Assembly (NCBI GenBank): GCA_015075405.1
Contig: JABTUK010000001.1
Coordinates: forward strand, 124,001-188,000
Direction: 5' to 3'
Source: Anaerolineales bacterium
GTDB taxonomy: Bacteria > Chloroflexota > Anaerolineae > 4572-78 > J111
Length of the DNA: 64,000 bases
Below, piece by piece: positions 16,089-25,855 of this stretch. Position numbers and translations under genes: made by a program. Position 1 is the stretch's first letter. Each line of letters begins with the position of its first letter. The notes beneath the pieces were generated by a model. The model was given only the letters and a program-made list of their open reading frames with translations, was not told the origin of the DNA and did no database searches.

Positions 16089-17242
16089 AAACGTTTTGTT
16101 ACACCGCCAGCCATCGCGTTATGCACGGCTTGGCCCAAGAGTTGAAAATCGTACCTCACAGCCATTACCGGCCGGTTGGGTACAACGCTGCTCGGGTGTT
16201 GCTCCTACGGTTATCGGGCGTCAATCCGCATTACTTAAAGCCAATTCTTCAGTTGCAGCGAGAACTAACGATGTGGGCAGGTTTAAGCGACAAGCATAAA
16301 GTCCGGATTGGCTGGGATGGTCAAGGTGTCATTATCGAGATACCCAAGCCGCCGAAATTTTGGCAGAAAGTAACAATTGAACAATTGGAACTTCGGCACT
16401 ACATTCGACGTGGTCCAATTGCCACGCTTGGCCTCGGCCTTCAGGACGACCCCAAGCGGATTAACTTTACCGACCCGACCACCGCTCATGTCCTGATCAC
16501 CGGCGCAACGCGCAGCGGTAAGACAAATACAGCCCGGCTAACCGTCTGGAATATCGTTCATAACACTTCTCCGACTGACTCCAAGGTGTTAATTGTAGAT
16601 GTGGCTAAGCGCGGCTACAAGTGGAACGATTTCACTCGGGTGGCTCACCTGGCTCATCCCGTTATCACCGATTTAACAGAGGCAGAACGAGTCCTCTGCT
16701 GGCTGGCCCAAGAGGTTACGCGGCGAGCGGAACGCCGCCAAACGACACCCCACGTGTTTGTGGTGGTAGATGAGCTAAAGGCTTTGGTTGATGATAGCAA
16801 AGCGTCTATTCATTACCTGGCCCGCGTAACTTCAACCGGAGGTGAATTTGGATTGCATTTAATTCTGGTGACCCAATACCCACAAATTCAGATGCTCGGC
16901 TCTCCCGACCTCAAACGCAATGTCACGACTCGTTTGTGCGGCAAGGTTGACGCCGCTGATGCTGCCGCCAATGCGCTTGGAATTCCTGATAGTGGGGCTG
17001 AAACCCTGCAAGGATATGGAGATTTCCTGCTGCGGGATTTTAATGGGTTATCCAGGCTAACGGTAGCCAAACTGGAAGCTCATCACATTGACCCATTGCC
17101 TCGCGCCGAGGTAACGCTGCTTGAATTACCCGATTTGCAAGAAGTGATCCTAGGTTCAAAACCCAGTCGCGACCCAGATCCAGTCGAGCCTGAGCAAGTG
17201 GCCCTGGCCCTGTTTGAGCCAATGGGGATCAACCGGCTGTAA
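16055..17242 (+). CDS. FtsK/TraB-type DNA translocase
   Basis: 395 residues. Walker A GATRSGKT lies near residue 150 and Walker B VFVVVDELKAL near 240, with HLILVTQYP after it, the sensor strand of FtsK/SpoIIIE/HerA motors. There are no N-terminal membrane helices; the neighbouring proteins would anchor it. Double-stranded DNA transfer as in actinobacterial elements is likely. The alternative ATG at 16076 is possible. The frame continues beyond the TAA at 17240-17242 for another 37 codons, so the stop may be a late nonsense mutation (see next entry). Confidence 0.85.
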   Translation: MVWDGANMGELKTFCYTASHRVMHGLAQELKIVPHSHYRPVGYNAARVLLLRLSGVNPHYLKPILQLQRELTMWAGLSDKHKVRIGWDGQGVIIEIPKPPKFWQKVTIEQLELRHYIRRGPIATLGLGLQDDPKRINFTDPTTAHVLITGATRSGKTNTARLTVWNIVHNTSPTDSKVLIVDVAKRGYKWNDFTRVAHLAHPVITDLTEAERVLCWLAQEVTRRAERRQTTPHVFVVVDELKALVDDSKASIHYLARVTSTGGEFGLHLILVTQYPQIQMLGSPDLKRNVTTRLCGKVDAADAAANALGIPDSGAETLQGYGDFLLRDFNGLSRLTVAKLEAHHIDPLPRAEVTLLELPDLQEVILGSKPSRDPDPVEPEQVALALFEPMGINRL

Positions 17243-17249
17243 AAGGAAT

Positions 17250-17355
17250 TGAGCGTCGGCGGTGGCAAGGCTACTCGTATCAAGAACTTCGCCGAACGGA
17301 TCAGAACGTGGGCCAAAGAACATGGTGTCGAGCGTATTCCATTCCATTCCGACTA
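17250..17355 (+). other. Open frame downstream of, and in frame with, the FtsK-like gene
   Basis: After the FtsK stop (17240-17242) the same frame stays open to a TAA at 17353-17355. It encodes a basic stretch containing ATRIKNFAERIRTWAKEHG, which looks protein-like and helical. Either it is a separate 34-residue peptide from TTG 17250 with aaaagga upstream, or the original C-terminus of the translocase cut off by one stop codon. FtsK gamma-like winged helices occur at that place in related motors. Confidence 0.35.
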
Positions 17356-17435
17356 AAAGCGCCTGAATCTGGCGTTTTCGAGCAGTGGAGTAGGTCTAAT
17401 TTGCTGGAATGGAATGTCCAATGGAGGTCTCAACA

Positions 17436-17834
17436 ATGAAGCAAACTATCATCCTCGTTTTGTTGCTCATCAGTGTCATCGCCGGGCTGTTCTACGTTGG
17501 TGGGACTATGCTGGCGATCGGGCTATCGGCCATTGCCCTGACTGCACTCATCTCCCTTTCCTTCGCTATGGGAGCGCGATGGGCGCAGCACTTAATTACC
17601 GAAGGATTGGAAGCATCGGCGCGCAATGCCTCTGCCACCGCCCAGCATGAAGCCGCCAAAGTGAGAGCCACAGTAGAGCTTATTAGGGAAATCTTAAGGA
17701 CGGCCAAGACCGAGCAGGGTCAATTGCCTTCACCAACCGGCTACCCTGCTCTACCACCACTTATTTCACCGTCGGCTGATGAAGGCAGTTTCAAGATAGT
17801 TGGATTAGACGACGAGACGGATTCTATTGATTAA
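17436..17834 (+). CDS. Small two-helix membrane protein
   Basis: 132 residues from ATG 17436, preferred over the upstream in-frame ATGs because ggagg lies 8 bases before it. Two adjacent hydrophobic helices (IILVLLLISVIAGLFYVGG and MLAIGLSAIALTALISLSFA) are followed by a helical region rich in Ala/Glu and an acidic tail. Function unknown; it sits in the transfer module. Confidence 0.6.
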   Translation: MKQTIILVLLLISVIAGLFYVGGTMLAIGLSAIALTALISLSFAMGARWAQHLITEGLEASARNASATAQHEAAKVRATVELIREILRTAKTEQGQLPSPTGYPALPPLISPSADEGSFKIVGLDDETDSID

Positions 17835-17855
17835 ACTTTGAGGAGACTGGCAAAC

Positions 17856-18056
17856 ATGGCAAAAGGAAAAAAGAGGGAGTGTCCCAGAATAATCGTTGTG
17901 CAAGCGGTAAAACCGAAATTCAATACCCGCGATGAAGCCTGGCAGGTCATTGGCCCAATCCTGGCTCGAATACTGGCTCAGACGATCGCTGTGGAAAAAC
18001 AGGAGCAGAAAGGTGAGGACCGGCGTCAACGGCATTGCAAAGCCCGTGAGAAATAA
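17856..18056 (+). CDS. Small basic protein, unknown
   Basis: 66 residues from ATG 17856, with gaggag 12 bases upstream. Highly basic ends (MAKGKKRECPR and GEDRRQRHCKAREK) surround an amphipathic helix with EAWQVIGPILARILAQTIA. It overlaps the next gene. No family recognised; a DNA-binding accessory is possible from charge only. Confidence 0.5.
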   Translation: MAKGKKRECPRIIVVQAVKPKFNTRDEAWQVIGPILARILAQTIAVEKQEQKGEDRRQRHCKAREK

Positions 18057-18629
18057 CTTTACCGCCAGGTGCAAGCTACTCTTCCAGGAAGTGCCCCATT
18101 TCGGCGAATTGATGAAAGTGCGGGCGAACGGCACGTTCAATCTCTTCGGCCTGATTTACGATGTGATTGTGCAGGATGACCCGCTGGTGGTACGCCAGTT
18201 GATTTTGGCTGATGTTTTGGAACCTGAACTGGTGTTGGATCAGCGCGAAAATCGCCTGGCCTCCATCGAGTTGAGTATTCTTGATGGTTGGTTATTTACG
18301 GAATGGGAAGATTATTCAAGGGTTGCCGCCCCAGCCCCCCTCAATTTAGACTCGCTGGCGGTATATGATGAAGCTGAACTACGGGCATTTACAGATGACC
18401 TAACCTATCTGCGCCTGGTATTGAATGCAATGCGAGTTCCGACTGATGAGTTGTTAGTCTCAACCTAACCCAGGCTGCCGCGACTCGTCTGCCTGAGATG
18501 CGCCACCGTTTTCTGGTCGAGGCCGGCCGCGAGTTAGCGCGCCTATTAGCTTATGACTTGGGACGACTAGATGCCTTGTTGAGAAGAATCAGGCTTGCTC
18601 AAGAGAAAATTGGTAACTTTTACCGATGA
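18013..18629 (+). pseudogene. HAS-barrel-like protein, probably frameshifted
   Basis: From GTG 18013 the frame encodes about 151 residues to a TAA at 18466-18468. FGELMKVRANGTFNLFGLIY and DQRENRLASIELSIL resemble the HAS-barrel of HerA-like ATPases. One frame over, coding-like sequence continues from about 18461 to a TGA at 18627-18629 (LPEMRHRFLVEAGRELARLL, then YDLGRLDALLRRI). A single-base shift near 18460 would join the two into one protein of about 205 residues. The extension could instead be a separate 43-residue ORF from ATG 18498. The neighbouring FtsK-type motor makes a HAS-barrel adaptor plausible. Confidence 0.45.
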
Positions 18630-18770
18630 TAGTTATCATCTTCAAATGATCACTCCGGGTGGATGCTTCTCGTGCTGAATTACGAAATTTTTCGTACCCC
18701 AAAAAGAAGGCATTTTATTCCTGATGCTAATTTCCCGTACACTTGAAGGACAGTATTCAAACGACATTTG

Positions 18771-20270
18771 TCAGATGGAGCGATCATGGGTCTTCAGCCA
18801 CTGTTTACTTTCCACTTGGGTTTCTGGCGAGATGTAGTTAGACTTAGCCCGGGTCTTGTGCAGCGTCACTAATAAATCTTCATCACTCAGATATTTTGAC
18901 GGAATTCCTAAATACAGGCGAAAACCCTCTACATCCAACGCATAGGCCAGCGTTTCGCGCAGAGCCAGTTTTGCCATGTGTTCAGCCCGGCTGACCGGCT
19001 TGGGAAAGGGCCGGTCACGGTTTTCACATCCTCCCAGCATTGTGCGATACCCGGTTTCTACTTCCTCAATGCCGTACTGCGCCCGAATAACTTTACCGGC
19101 TTTGAATTGCCGGAGGGTTGAACTCTTGTCCCAAAGCTGCTGCGCTTGAGCCAGCGCCACATCCTCTCGGTAATAGGTGGCCACCGAAAAAATATCGTAA
19201 TTGCCGTGATCCTCAACGATAGGTTTAATATCCACCTGATAGGGATCGAGGTCCAGCGCCCGCGCTAACTCTCTGGGTTCGGGAAATTTTTCATCATACC
19301 GAATTTCCTTACCAAAAGACAAATTCATTGTTTTGAAGCTGTCAGGTACGTGATCGAGTTCGATCACCACTCGGTAGGTAATCCGTTTAGGTTCCAATGC
19401 CGCCGGATCAATCCAGTAGGGCGCAAGTTCGGCGCCTTTGGTCGCGATAAGTTCCTCCACACTCATTTCCGGCCATTTTTCCTCTTGATCAACCGCTAGA
19501 TCGGAAATAGGCTCATTCTGCACTTCGATCAGCCTTTTCTCTACCCAGATTAAGGCTGGCTCAAATTCATTGAACGGAAAGCAATCGCGGAATTTATCAG
19601 GCTGTTCGATACAGGCTTGCCATAAGAAATCCTCGTAGCCAGACCTGACGCTGCCTCGATAGGGCGAACAATCACACCTCCAGATTAAGTCGTTCTCATC
19701 CTTGACCCAGGTAACAGCTCGCTCCGACAAATCTATCTTTTCAGCCCGCTTGAGCCGCCCTTGTCGAAGGATAAAATCGTAGACGTCAGCCAAAACTTCA
19801 GCCTCTTCTTCTTCCTGCCTGGCGGCCATTTGGCGTAACGTCGCCTCGTTCGCCTGAAGCAAGGCCAAAAACCGCTCGCTGGCATCTGGTTTTAGTCGAA
19901 AACGCTCCACGATGACAGTCTGCGGTTTAGAGTCCTCTTGGGGTTTAGGAGCCTCTTCGTTTTTGCGCGACCGCTTCCTTTTCGGTTCGCTGTCAATGAC
20001 CAGACGAGTAGCTTGGACCATAATGGGAAGCCCTTCAACCTGCCAGGTCTCAGTCGTCTGCGAATATTCAAGCAATTCAAGGGCATGCCTTGCGGACAAA
20101 ACCTCCGCTTGCTGTGCCTCATTGTCCCAGACGACCACCCCGCGTTTGTGCCAAATCAGTTTATCCACTGGCCTGGTCCAGGCCGAACAAGTAGTCGGGA
20201 TTGGTCTGTTGGTATACCGGCCTGAGTTAAGATAGACGCCCCAAGACGGTTCGATTAACTCACTAATCAT
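18771..20270 (-). CDS. Conserved protein of unknown function, paralog of 36655
   Basis: 499 residues from ATG 20270, preferred over the upstream frame because gaaggga lies 7 bases before it and the paralog at 36655 starts at the same place (SWGVYLNSG versus SWGVYVNST). Features: an N-terminal beta-rich part with KRGVVVWDNEAQQAEVLSA, a charged linker (SEPKRKRSRKNEE), then a second domain ending in YYREDVALAQAQQLWDKS and CENRDRPFPKP. No family is recognised and no catalytic motif is obvious. It is transcribed toward the transfer module. The 140 bp between its stop and 18629 hold nothing recognisable. Confidence 0.65.
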   Translation of the reverse strand: MISELIEPSWGVYLNSGRYTNRPIPTTCSAWTRPVDKLIWHKRGVVVWDNEAQQAEVLSARHALELLEYSQTTETWQVEGLPIMVQATRLVIDSEPKRKRSRKNEEAPKPQEDSKPQTVIVERFRLKPDASERFLALLQANEATLRQMAARQEEEEAEVLADVYDFILRQGRLKRAEKIDLSERAVTWVKDENDLIWRCDCSPYRGSVRSGYEDFLWQACIEQPDKFRDCFPFNEFEPALIWVEKRLIEVQNEPISDLAVDQEEKWPEMSVEELIATKGAELAPYWIDPAALEPKRITYRVVIELDHVPDSFKTMNLSFGKEIRYDEKFPEPRELARALDLDPYQVDIKPIVEDHGNYDIFSVATYYREDVALAQAQQLWDKSSTLRQFKAGKVIRAQYGIEEVETGYRTMLGGCENRDRPFPKPVSRAEHMAKLALRETLAYALDVEGFRLYLGIPSKYLSDEDLLVTLHKTRAKSNYISPETQVESKQWLKTHDRSI

Positions 20271-20380
20271 TGCAGTTTCCCTTCTATGGGTGATGTGTTT
20301 TACAATCCATTTTTGCTGAAATGAGTGACTACGGCCATAATGGGCTTGGCTGACGAAATTATTAGTCCAGGAACCGTTCG

Positions 20381-20749
20381 ATGCCACGACAAAACCGGGC
20401 GACTCCCTTCGGAGAAATTATAGCCAGCCCAGCGCGAGGCACCCTGATGGGCAATCGCGGCTGCTTGCACAACGAGCAGGGCAGATTATCCGCCCGTATC
20501 AGGGCAAACGCTGGATTATCTGCCAGCTTCAATTCATGAATCGGCGGCGAGCTTTGATGGTTCCGGGCTATTACACCGAACTATTCTTTCTGGACGAGGC
20601 AACGGCCCTGGCAGCCCGAAGGGTATGGCGAACCTCTTCCTCGCCCTGGCGGCCTGCTGGTTCACGTTTTGACTCCGGGTTCAATTGTGCGGACCCTGGC
20701 TAATGGCTATCAGGCCAATATTCATCCTTCGGCCTTAGCGGATGTGTAG
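20381..20749 (+). pseudogene. Remnant of a conserved hypothetical protein
   Basis: Three frames carry pieces of one protein in the right order. ATG 20381 gives MPRQNRATPFGEIIASPARG and the following TLMGNRGCLHNEQG. A shifted frame gives IRPYQGKRWIICQLQF and ALMVPGYYTELFFLDEATAL. After a deletion the last part is GLLVHVLTPGSIVRTLANGY to a TAG at 20747-20749. I recognise the conserved pattern of a widespread uncharacterised family, but not a function. At least one frameshift and an internal deletion make it dead. Confidence 0.7.
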
Positions 20750-20798
20750 CTGAAAAAGTAGATTTGGTGAGATAAGGGGTAAGTGCAGGAGAAACGTT

Positions 20799-21086
20799 AT
20801 GCCGCTAATGCGTCTCGTTGATATAGCTGGCAGCGCCGCCGGGTTGGTGGTACTATCGCCCATGTTACTGCTATTGGCAGTCCTTGTAAAATTAGATGCC
20901 CCAGGTCCGATTTTCTGCACCCAGGAGCGGATGGAGCCAGATGGGAGACGCTGGCTGAAGCTCAAATTCTGCGTCCGGCGGAATTGGTTAGGGGTGATGA
21001 TGCACCGTTTTTCCGTGGATGAGTTGCCAGTGTTGATCAGTGTCCTTCTGGGTGAGGTAAGCCTGGTGGAACTACGCCTAAAATAG
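20799..21086 (+). pseudogene. Remnant of a bacterial sugar transferase (WcaJ-like)
   Basis: The 95-residue frame has the membrane helix (AAGLVVLSPMLLLLAVLVKL), then DAPGPIFCTQERMEPDGRRW and the C-terminal FSVDELPVLISVLLGEVSLV of polyisoprenyl-phosphate hexose-1-phosphate transferases. The normal segment between KFR and the DELPQ-like motif is missing and the conserved VGPRP end is lost, so it is a deleted copy. It probably came from an exopolysaccharide locus. Confidence 0.7.
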
Positions 21087-21232
21087 TGTTATCAGTGGAG
21101 ATGTTGACTTCCAACTCGATGGGCTGGATCGGATCGGTAGGCATCATTGATGTGGATATTGAAATCGATAACTTGAACGTGAGCGACCAAACCATCTCCG
21201 ATATAAAACAAGTCATTAATTACGACAGGTAG
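21086..21232 (+). pseudogene. Remnant paralog of the 12841 gene
   Basis: Reads SMGWIGSVGIIDVDIEID and SDQTISDIKQ to a TAG at 21230-21232, matching the last third of the 117-residue protein at 12841. The upstream two thirds are absent, replaced by the sugar-transferase remnant. At DNA level the copies have clearly diverged, so this is an old paralog and not a recent duplication. Confidence 0.65.
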
Positions 21233-21263
21233 TTTTTTTCTGTGGCAAGATTATTTGCCCTGC

Positions 21264-22388
21264 TTAAAGGGTAACGACCAATCCCTCTTGTTCGCCTTTC
21301 TGCCGGCGATTTAAGAGAGCGTTAGCTAAAGGCTGTAAGCTCGAATTAAAGTGGAAATCTCGGAGAATTTGGTAATCTTTCTTCTCCTCTTCTAAAATTT
21401 GTAGTTTAGTATCAGCCAGAATAATCTCTTCTAATTGTTCAAGAACTGCCTCATCCATCAACCAAAATTTAGGTCGCCCTCCCAATTGATTCACCAGATC
21501 ATAAGCATAATTAGCAATAATCAATCCATTAGGATCTAGATCACACCAAATCCAAGTCTCTAAGTTAGGAAAGGCTTGATATATGTGATCTAAGAACGTG
21601 GCTAAGATAGAACTTCTGGAAATAGTAGCAAATCCGTGTAAGCACACCAGGGTTATGTCCTGATTTTTCCACCGAGCCATTAACTCCCACATAGGGTAAG
21701 GATTCTCAATCAAAATCAAACATTGCCCAATGGCTTGAACTGTTAAGTTTTGTATATCCCATGGCCATAAATAGTGGCCAGGATGTCCTGAAATATCCCA
21801 CCGGTCATTGAAGGCTCCATAGGGTGTAACCAGAGACATTCTACCAGCAGCCCGGATAATATTAGCTCCCTCAACTGTTACATCCTGATACTCCCAAATA
21901 CCCAGATCGTTTGGTAATCTGATATTATCTAGTCGATGTGAGTTACCAAAGGTTATATGGGAGGCAGTTCGGAGACCGAGTGTTCCATATTTGTTGACCG
22001 TCTGAATTAACTTGTCCCAATCCTGAGCTGATAACGTTTTCCTTTCTTCTTTTGGTATAAATGGGAAGTAGGTGTTTATTAGCTCATTCAGGATTTCTTG
22101 TCCCTCATTAATCAGGCGAATTTTTTCCACAAACTGACTGGCATTGGGCAACCAATCAATTTGAATTACACCCACCTGCTCTAAAAGCTGTAAGGCCTGA
22201 TGAAATTCGGCCCTATCATTGCTTGGAGAAGTGTATTTAGGACAATTTTTCTTTGTAATACGGATTTGAGGTTGTCGAGCACGGTTAACCTGATGAGTCT
22301 GCCGGACTAAAGTTTGTAAAATTTGCCATAGTTCATCCGGCCAAAACTCTAACTCTCCGTGCTGAACGATATAATCATACTCATTCAT
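21264..22388 (-). CDS. jetD: Wadjet JetD (Toprim-type nuclease)
   Basis: 374 residues. N-terminal DUF3322-like helices (residues 1-150) are followed by a DUF2220/Toprim-like C-terminus in which WIWCDLDPNGLIIANYAYDL carries the D-x-D pair used to bind metal. HGFATISRSSIL is another conserved stretch. JetD is the topoisomerase VI-like subunit that cleaves plasmid DNA after the JetABC SMC complex extrudes it. It overlaps the JetC fragment by 4 bases, as in intact Wadjet operons. The frame is intact, but its partners are broken or missing, so function is doubtful. Confidence 0.85.
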   Translation of the reverse strand: MNEYDYIVQHGELEFWPDELWQILQTLVRQTHQVNRARQPQIRITKKNCPKYTSPSNDRAEFHQALQLLEQVGVIQIDWLPNASQFVEKIRLINEGQEILNELINTYFPFIPKEERKTLSAQDWDKLIQTVNKYGTLGLRTASHITFGNSHRLDNIRLPNDLGIWEYQDVTVEGANIIRAAGRMSLVTPYGAFNDRWDISGHPGHYLWPWDIQNLTVQAIGQCLILIENPYPMWELMARWKNQDITLVCLHGFATISRSSILATFLDHIYQAFPNLETWIWCDLDPNGLIIANYAYDLVNQLGGRPKFWLMDEAVLEQLEEIILADTKLQILEEEKKDYQILRDFHFNSSLQPLANALLNRRQKGEQEGLVVTL

Positions 22389-24437
22389 TTAGCAAACAAT
22401 TTCGCTTTTGGATTAGTTACCACGTGGACTGTCTTCTTGTTTTTTCCCATATCAGTAGAGGGACGCGAGATGTGGACGGTATAGCCAATCACTTCTTCGA
22501 CTTGTGGTTGGTTTAATACAGTACTAACGATGGGTTGTAATCCCTCATTGAGCAACATTTCCAGTCCATTTACTGCTGAGAATGGCGCTTTGCCGAAAGC
22601 TTCGTCAATAATAACGAAGCGTGGTCGGTCAGGATGATCCTCATAAAATTGCAGCATGGCACCGGCTAATAAAATGTAAAGAGGGTTTTGGTGTTCACCT
22701 CCTGACCCTTTACCATACTGCCTACTTAGTAAGAACCATTTTTGACCATCTTCAGTGGCCTCTATATCAAACTCAAAGTATTTTACGGGTGTCAGGAGAG
22801 TTCGTCGGATTTGCGACTGTTCAACCGCTAATTTTTCTTCCGGCGGCACAAATAATTCCAGGAGTCTGTCAATTAACTCTCGTTGGGTGTCAAATATCTG
22901 ATTAGTAAAATCCATCCCGAGTTGTTCAGGTTTCAATTTGTTGTAACTTTGAACCAGCTCCCACACATTCTTAACTTCTGTAGTTTTGATTAGCTCCATA
23001 GTAAAGCGATAACTTCGGCGGCCAAGCTTCACTTTTTGAATGGCCTTGTTTAACCTTCTGATACCTTTCTCGATCTCCCCATGCGCTCGTAATAAAGCAT
23101 CAAAAAAGGTTGTTTTTAGAATTCTCTCTGCTTCAGCCCGAAGTTGTTGTTGGCTCTCAATCAGTTTTTTCAGTTCGAGTTCTTGCAGACGCTGGCGCTC
23201 CTCCAAACAGGCCTGAAGCTGCTCTTGAAAAGGACGCCAACTGAGTGTAGGAGAGGACTTAGCAATATAATCTCTTACTTGTCCCTCCAATTTACTCTTG
23301 GCACTTACAACTTCATTGTCCCATCTGAATTTTTCTGTCTCAAGGAACCTGGCGAAATCCTGCCCGGTTGTACTTGATGAAATTCTAACCTCTTGATAAA
23401 TGGGCTGCCACTCGATATCGTTGAAACTGATAAGTTGGTTTTCAAGACTCTGAAGAATACGTCCATCTTCTTCACAATTTTGCTCCAATCCTTTCATGGC
23501 GTCTTGTGATCGAGTGATTGCCATCTCCAATTCGTTACACTTTTTGGTGATTGATTGAAAGTTAGTATCTGCTTTACGTTTCTCTTCCTCAAGGAGAATG
23601 AAATTTGCAGCCTCTTTAATCACTTTAATTTGCGGCGCCAAGGCTGCGAGATCAGTTTGAAATTGTGCTTCCTGCTGGGCTAAATCAGGATTAATCAGTT
23701 TAGTCGCGTTGATTTGCTGGCTGATTTTCTTTTGTAAAGGGTCAAGACCGGATAACTTCTGATCTAAAATATTTCTACGGGTGAGGAGCTGTTTTAACTT
23801 AGCTTCTAATTCTTTGCGTTGCTCTTCGCGTGCTACTCGGTCAAAAACCAGCTTGTTACGAGGTAACGGGGTGAGGCGTTGAATAGTTCCACCTCTGACA
23901 ATGATACCCGTACGCGTGGCAACCGATACACTAGCCTCCACTGCTTTATCATCACTCTCATAAGCTTGTAAACTATTCAAGTGCCGGTTCAATAAACCTT
24001 GCCCAATTCTATTTCTGGCAATAACCTTTTCGGCCAGACTGCCAGCGGCTGCCTCACCATACGGCAAAGCATCTTTCGGGCGGGCTAGGTGAACGCCATC
24101 GGTAATTTCATTGGAAAGCGATCTGAAGGTTTTTAGACAAACATTGTAATTGGTCTCAGTCGTAATAAGAGTGAATCGGCGCCCTCCCATTATCCGTTCA
24201 ATAATGGGTTGCCATTCACGATCAACGGAGTCTATCAGATCGCATAAAACTTCTACCTGTCCGTTAAGATGATCTTTAACCTTATAAGCATTTTCATTAG
24301 GTATTCTACCCGCCTCGGCTTCGCCTAGGTCAGCTTTTGTCTGGAGAATTTCCCCTTCCATAATAGCTCGATGGTTTTCTAAATCTGACTCAACTTTTAC
24401 GACCCAGTTTGATAGATTAACCAGTTCGCTACTTATA

Positions 24438-25588
24438 CTCTAAACGGGTAAGAATTGGACTTTTTTGAAAGACTGAAAGTTCCAGGCCAACAGGGTGTCC
24501 AGTTCTTCTCGATGCTCAGTGTGGGCGGTTTCAATACAAGTGGCAATGGCCTGTTTGAAAGTGGCGAAATCGGCATAATACTTGGAGTACAAACACTCTT
24601 TACGCACAAAACGCCACAAGCGTTCGATCAAGTTCAACTGAGGCGAATAGGCGGGTAAAAACAACAATTCGATCTTCAAGGAGGCGGCGTGATCCAAAAC
24701 CAAAGCACACTTTTGATAACGGGCATTGTCCAAGACCAGGGTGATCGGAATGGGTCCATAGCGTTGGGCAATGTCGGACAGCAACAAACAGACGCTTTCG
24801 GCATTGATATAGGTTTCATTAGTCACGGTCAAGACTTCTTTGGTCACAGCGTTAATGGCTCCCAAGACATTGAACCGCTTGCGACCTGCGGGCGAGGGCA
24901 TAAACAAGCGGACAAAACACCAAACCAGGCCCAAGAAGACGCCGTAGACAAAGTGGGCGGCATCCATAAACAAAACCACTCGTTGTCCAGCCTGGGCTTG
25001 CTGTAGGCGCGGTTCCAACAGATTGACCCGGAAGCTTTCCTGCTCGGCCTGTTTGTCCGATCCGTCGCTCGCCCGGGGCACAAAGCCCACTTTGCGGCAT
25101 TTTAGTCCTAAACGCTTCATAAAGGCTTGAACCTGGGTCGGATTGCGTTTGAGACCGGTCAGTTTTCAATTGCAGCTTGGGCTTCGGCGGTGCTGCGGGG
25201 TGGGTGTTCCTTAAAGTAGGCTTCCAGGGTAGTGCTGTGTTGGTTCAATTCACTGGGTTGACCCTGATACTCCAGTTCTTTGAGCCGTTCTAAGCCACCA
25301 GCTTGGTACTGATCAAATAGGTTGTCAGGGTCGTTTTGCAGATACGGCAGAGCCGACAAATTTGGCCGGGTTTAACATCCTGACTTTTCAAGTACACCGC
25401 TTCCATTTTCTTTTGAACTTTGGGGTGAGGATGATGATACCGTTCGTATTCCAAAGCTTCGATGTCGGCTGGACTAAATTCTATCGTGATCACTTTCCGC
25501 TCCCTATCATTGGCCGATACATAGCCTTCAGACTACTTGAGGATATTATTGATCACGTCAAAAAAGTCCAGTTTTAACCCGTTTCCAG
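24438..25588. mobile_element. IS630-family insertion in jetC
   Basis: About 1151 bp between imperfect inverted repeats of roughly 31 bp that share aaacgggt and tggacttttttga. TA dinucleotides flank both ends, the expected IS630/Tc1 target. Both flanks read as JetC coiled coil on the minus strand. Simple removal with one TA does not restore the frame exactly, so small changes occurred after insertion or the TA run was miscounted. Confidence 0.8.
24440..25493 (-). pseudogene. IS630-family transposase, frameshifted
   Basis: The start at 25493 (MITIEFSPADIEALEYERYH) gives the helix-turn-helix region, then a frameshift near 25300 and another near 25160 lead to the DDE part read from about 25150. 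Catalytic acids are in VVLFMDAAHFVYG, LVLDNARYQKC and LNLIERLWRFVRKE, the DDE_3 pattern. Two frameshifts make this copy inactive unless supplied in trans. Confidence 0.85.
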
Positions 25589-25855
25589 TATATATCGTCA
25601 ACATTTATTTCCGGCTTACTTATCAGTCCACTTAAATTTTCAACAGAAGGAGAAATTTCTAAAGTGAGGCTCTCGACGTCTATTAAAGCAGTAAGCATGG
25701 TAGGGAGAACATGTAACCAATCTTTTAGCTGAGTTACTGCCTGGTGTGACTTATCCAATCGAACAGATATCTTCTCTAGTTCGACCTCCTTTTCGGCAAG
25801 TTGACGCTCCAACTGCCTGGCGACAACTATAATTACCCAGCGTGTGTACGTCTAA

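Larger units (their letters stand above)
22385..25855 (-). pseudogene. jetC: Wadjet JetC (SMC-like ATPase), broken by two insertions
   Basis: The C-terminal 680 residues are read from about 24436 to 22385: a hinge region (RIMGGRRFTLITTETNYN), long coiled coils, an ABC signature GKGSGGEHQ and Walker B FVIIDEAFG. A further piece of coiled coil (ERQLAEKEVELEKISVRLDK) lies at 25589-25855 beyond an IS630 element. Everything upstream, including Walker A, is gone at the IS1182 element, together with JetB and JetA. The protein therefore cannot form a working SMC ATPase. Confidence 0.85.

Noticed and set aside
12841..21232. Idea that the two copies of the 117-residue gene are direct repeats (att sites) of an integrated element
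   Set aside because: The copies differ too much at DNA level to be a recent duplication or attachment core.
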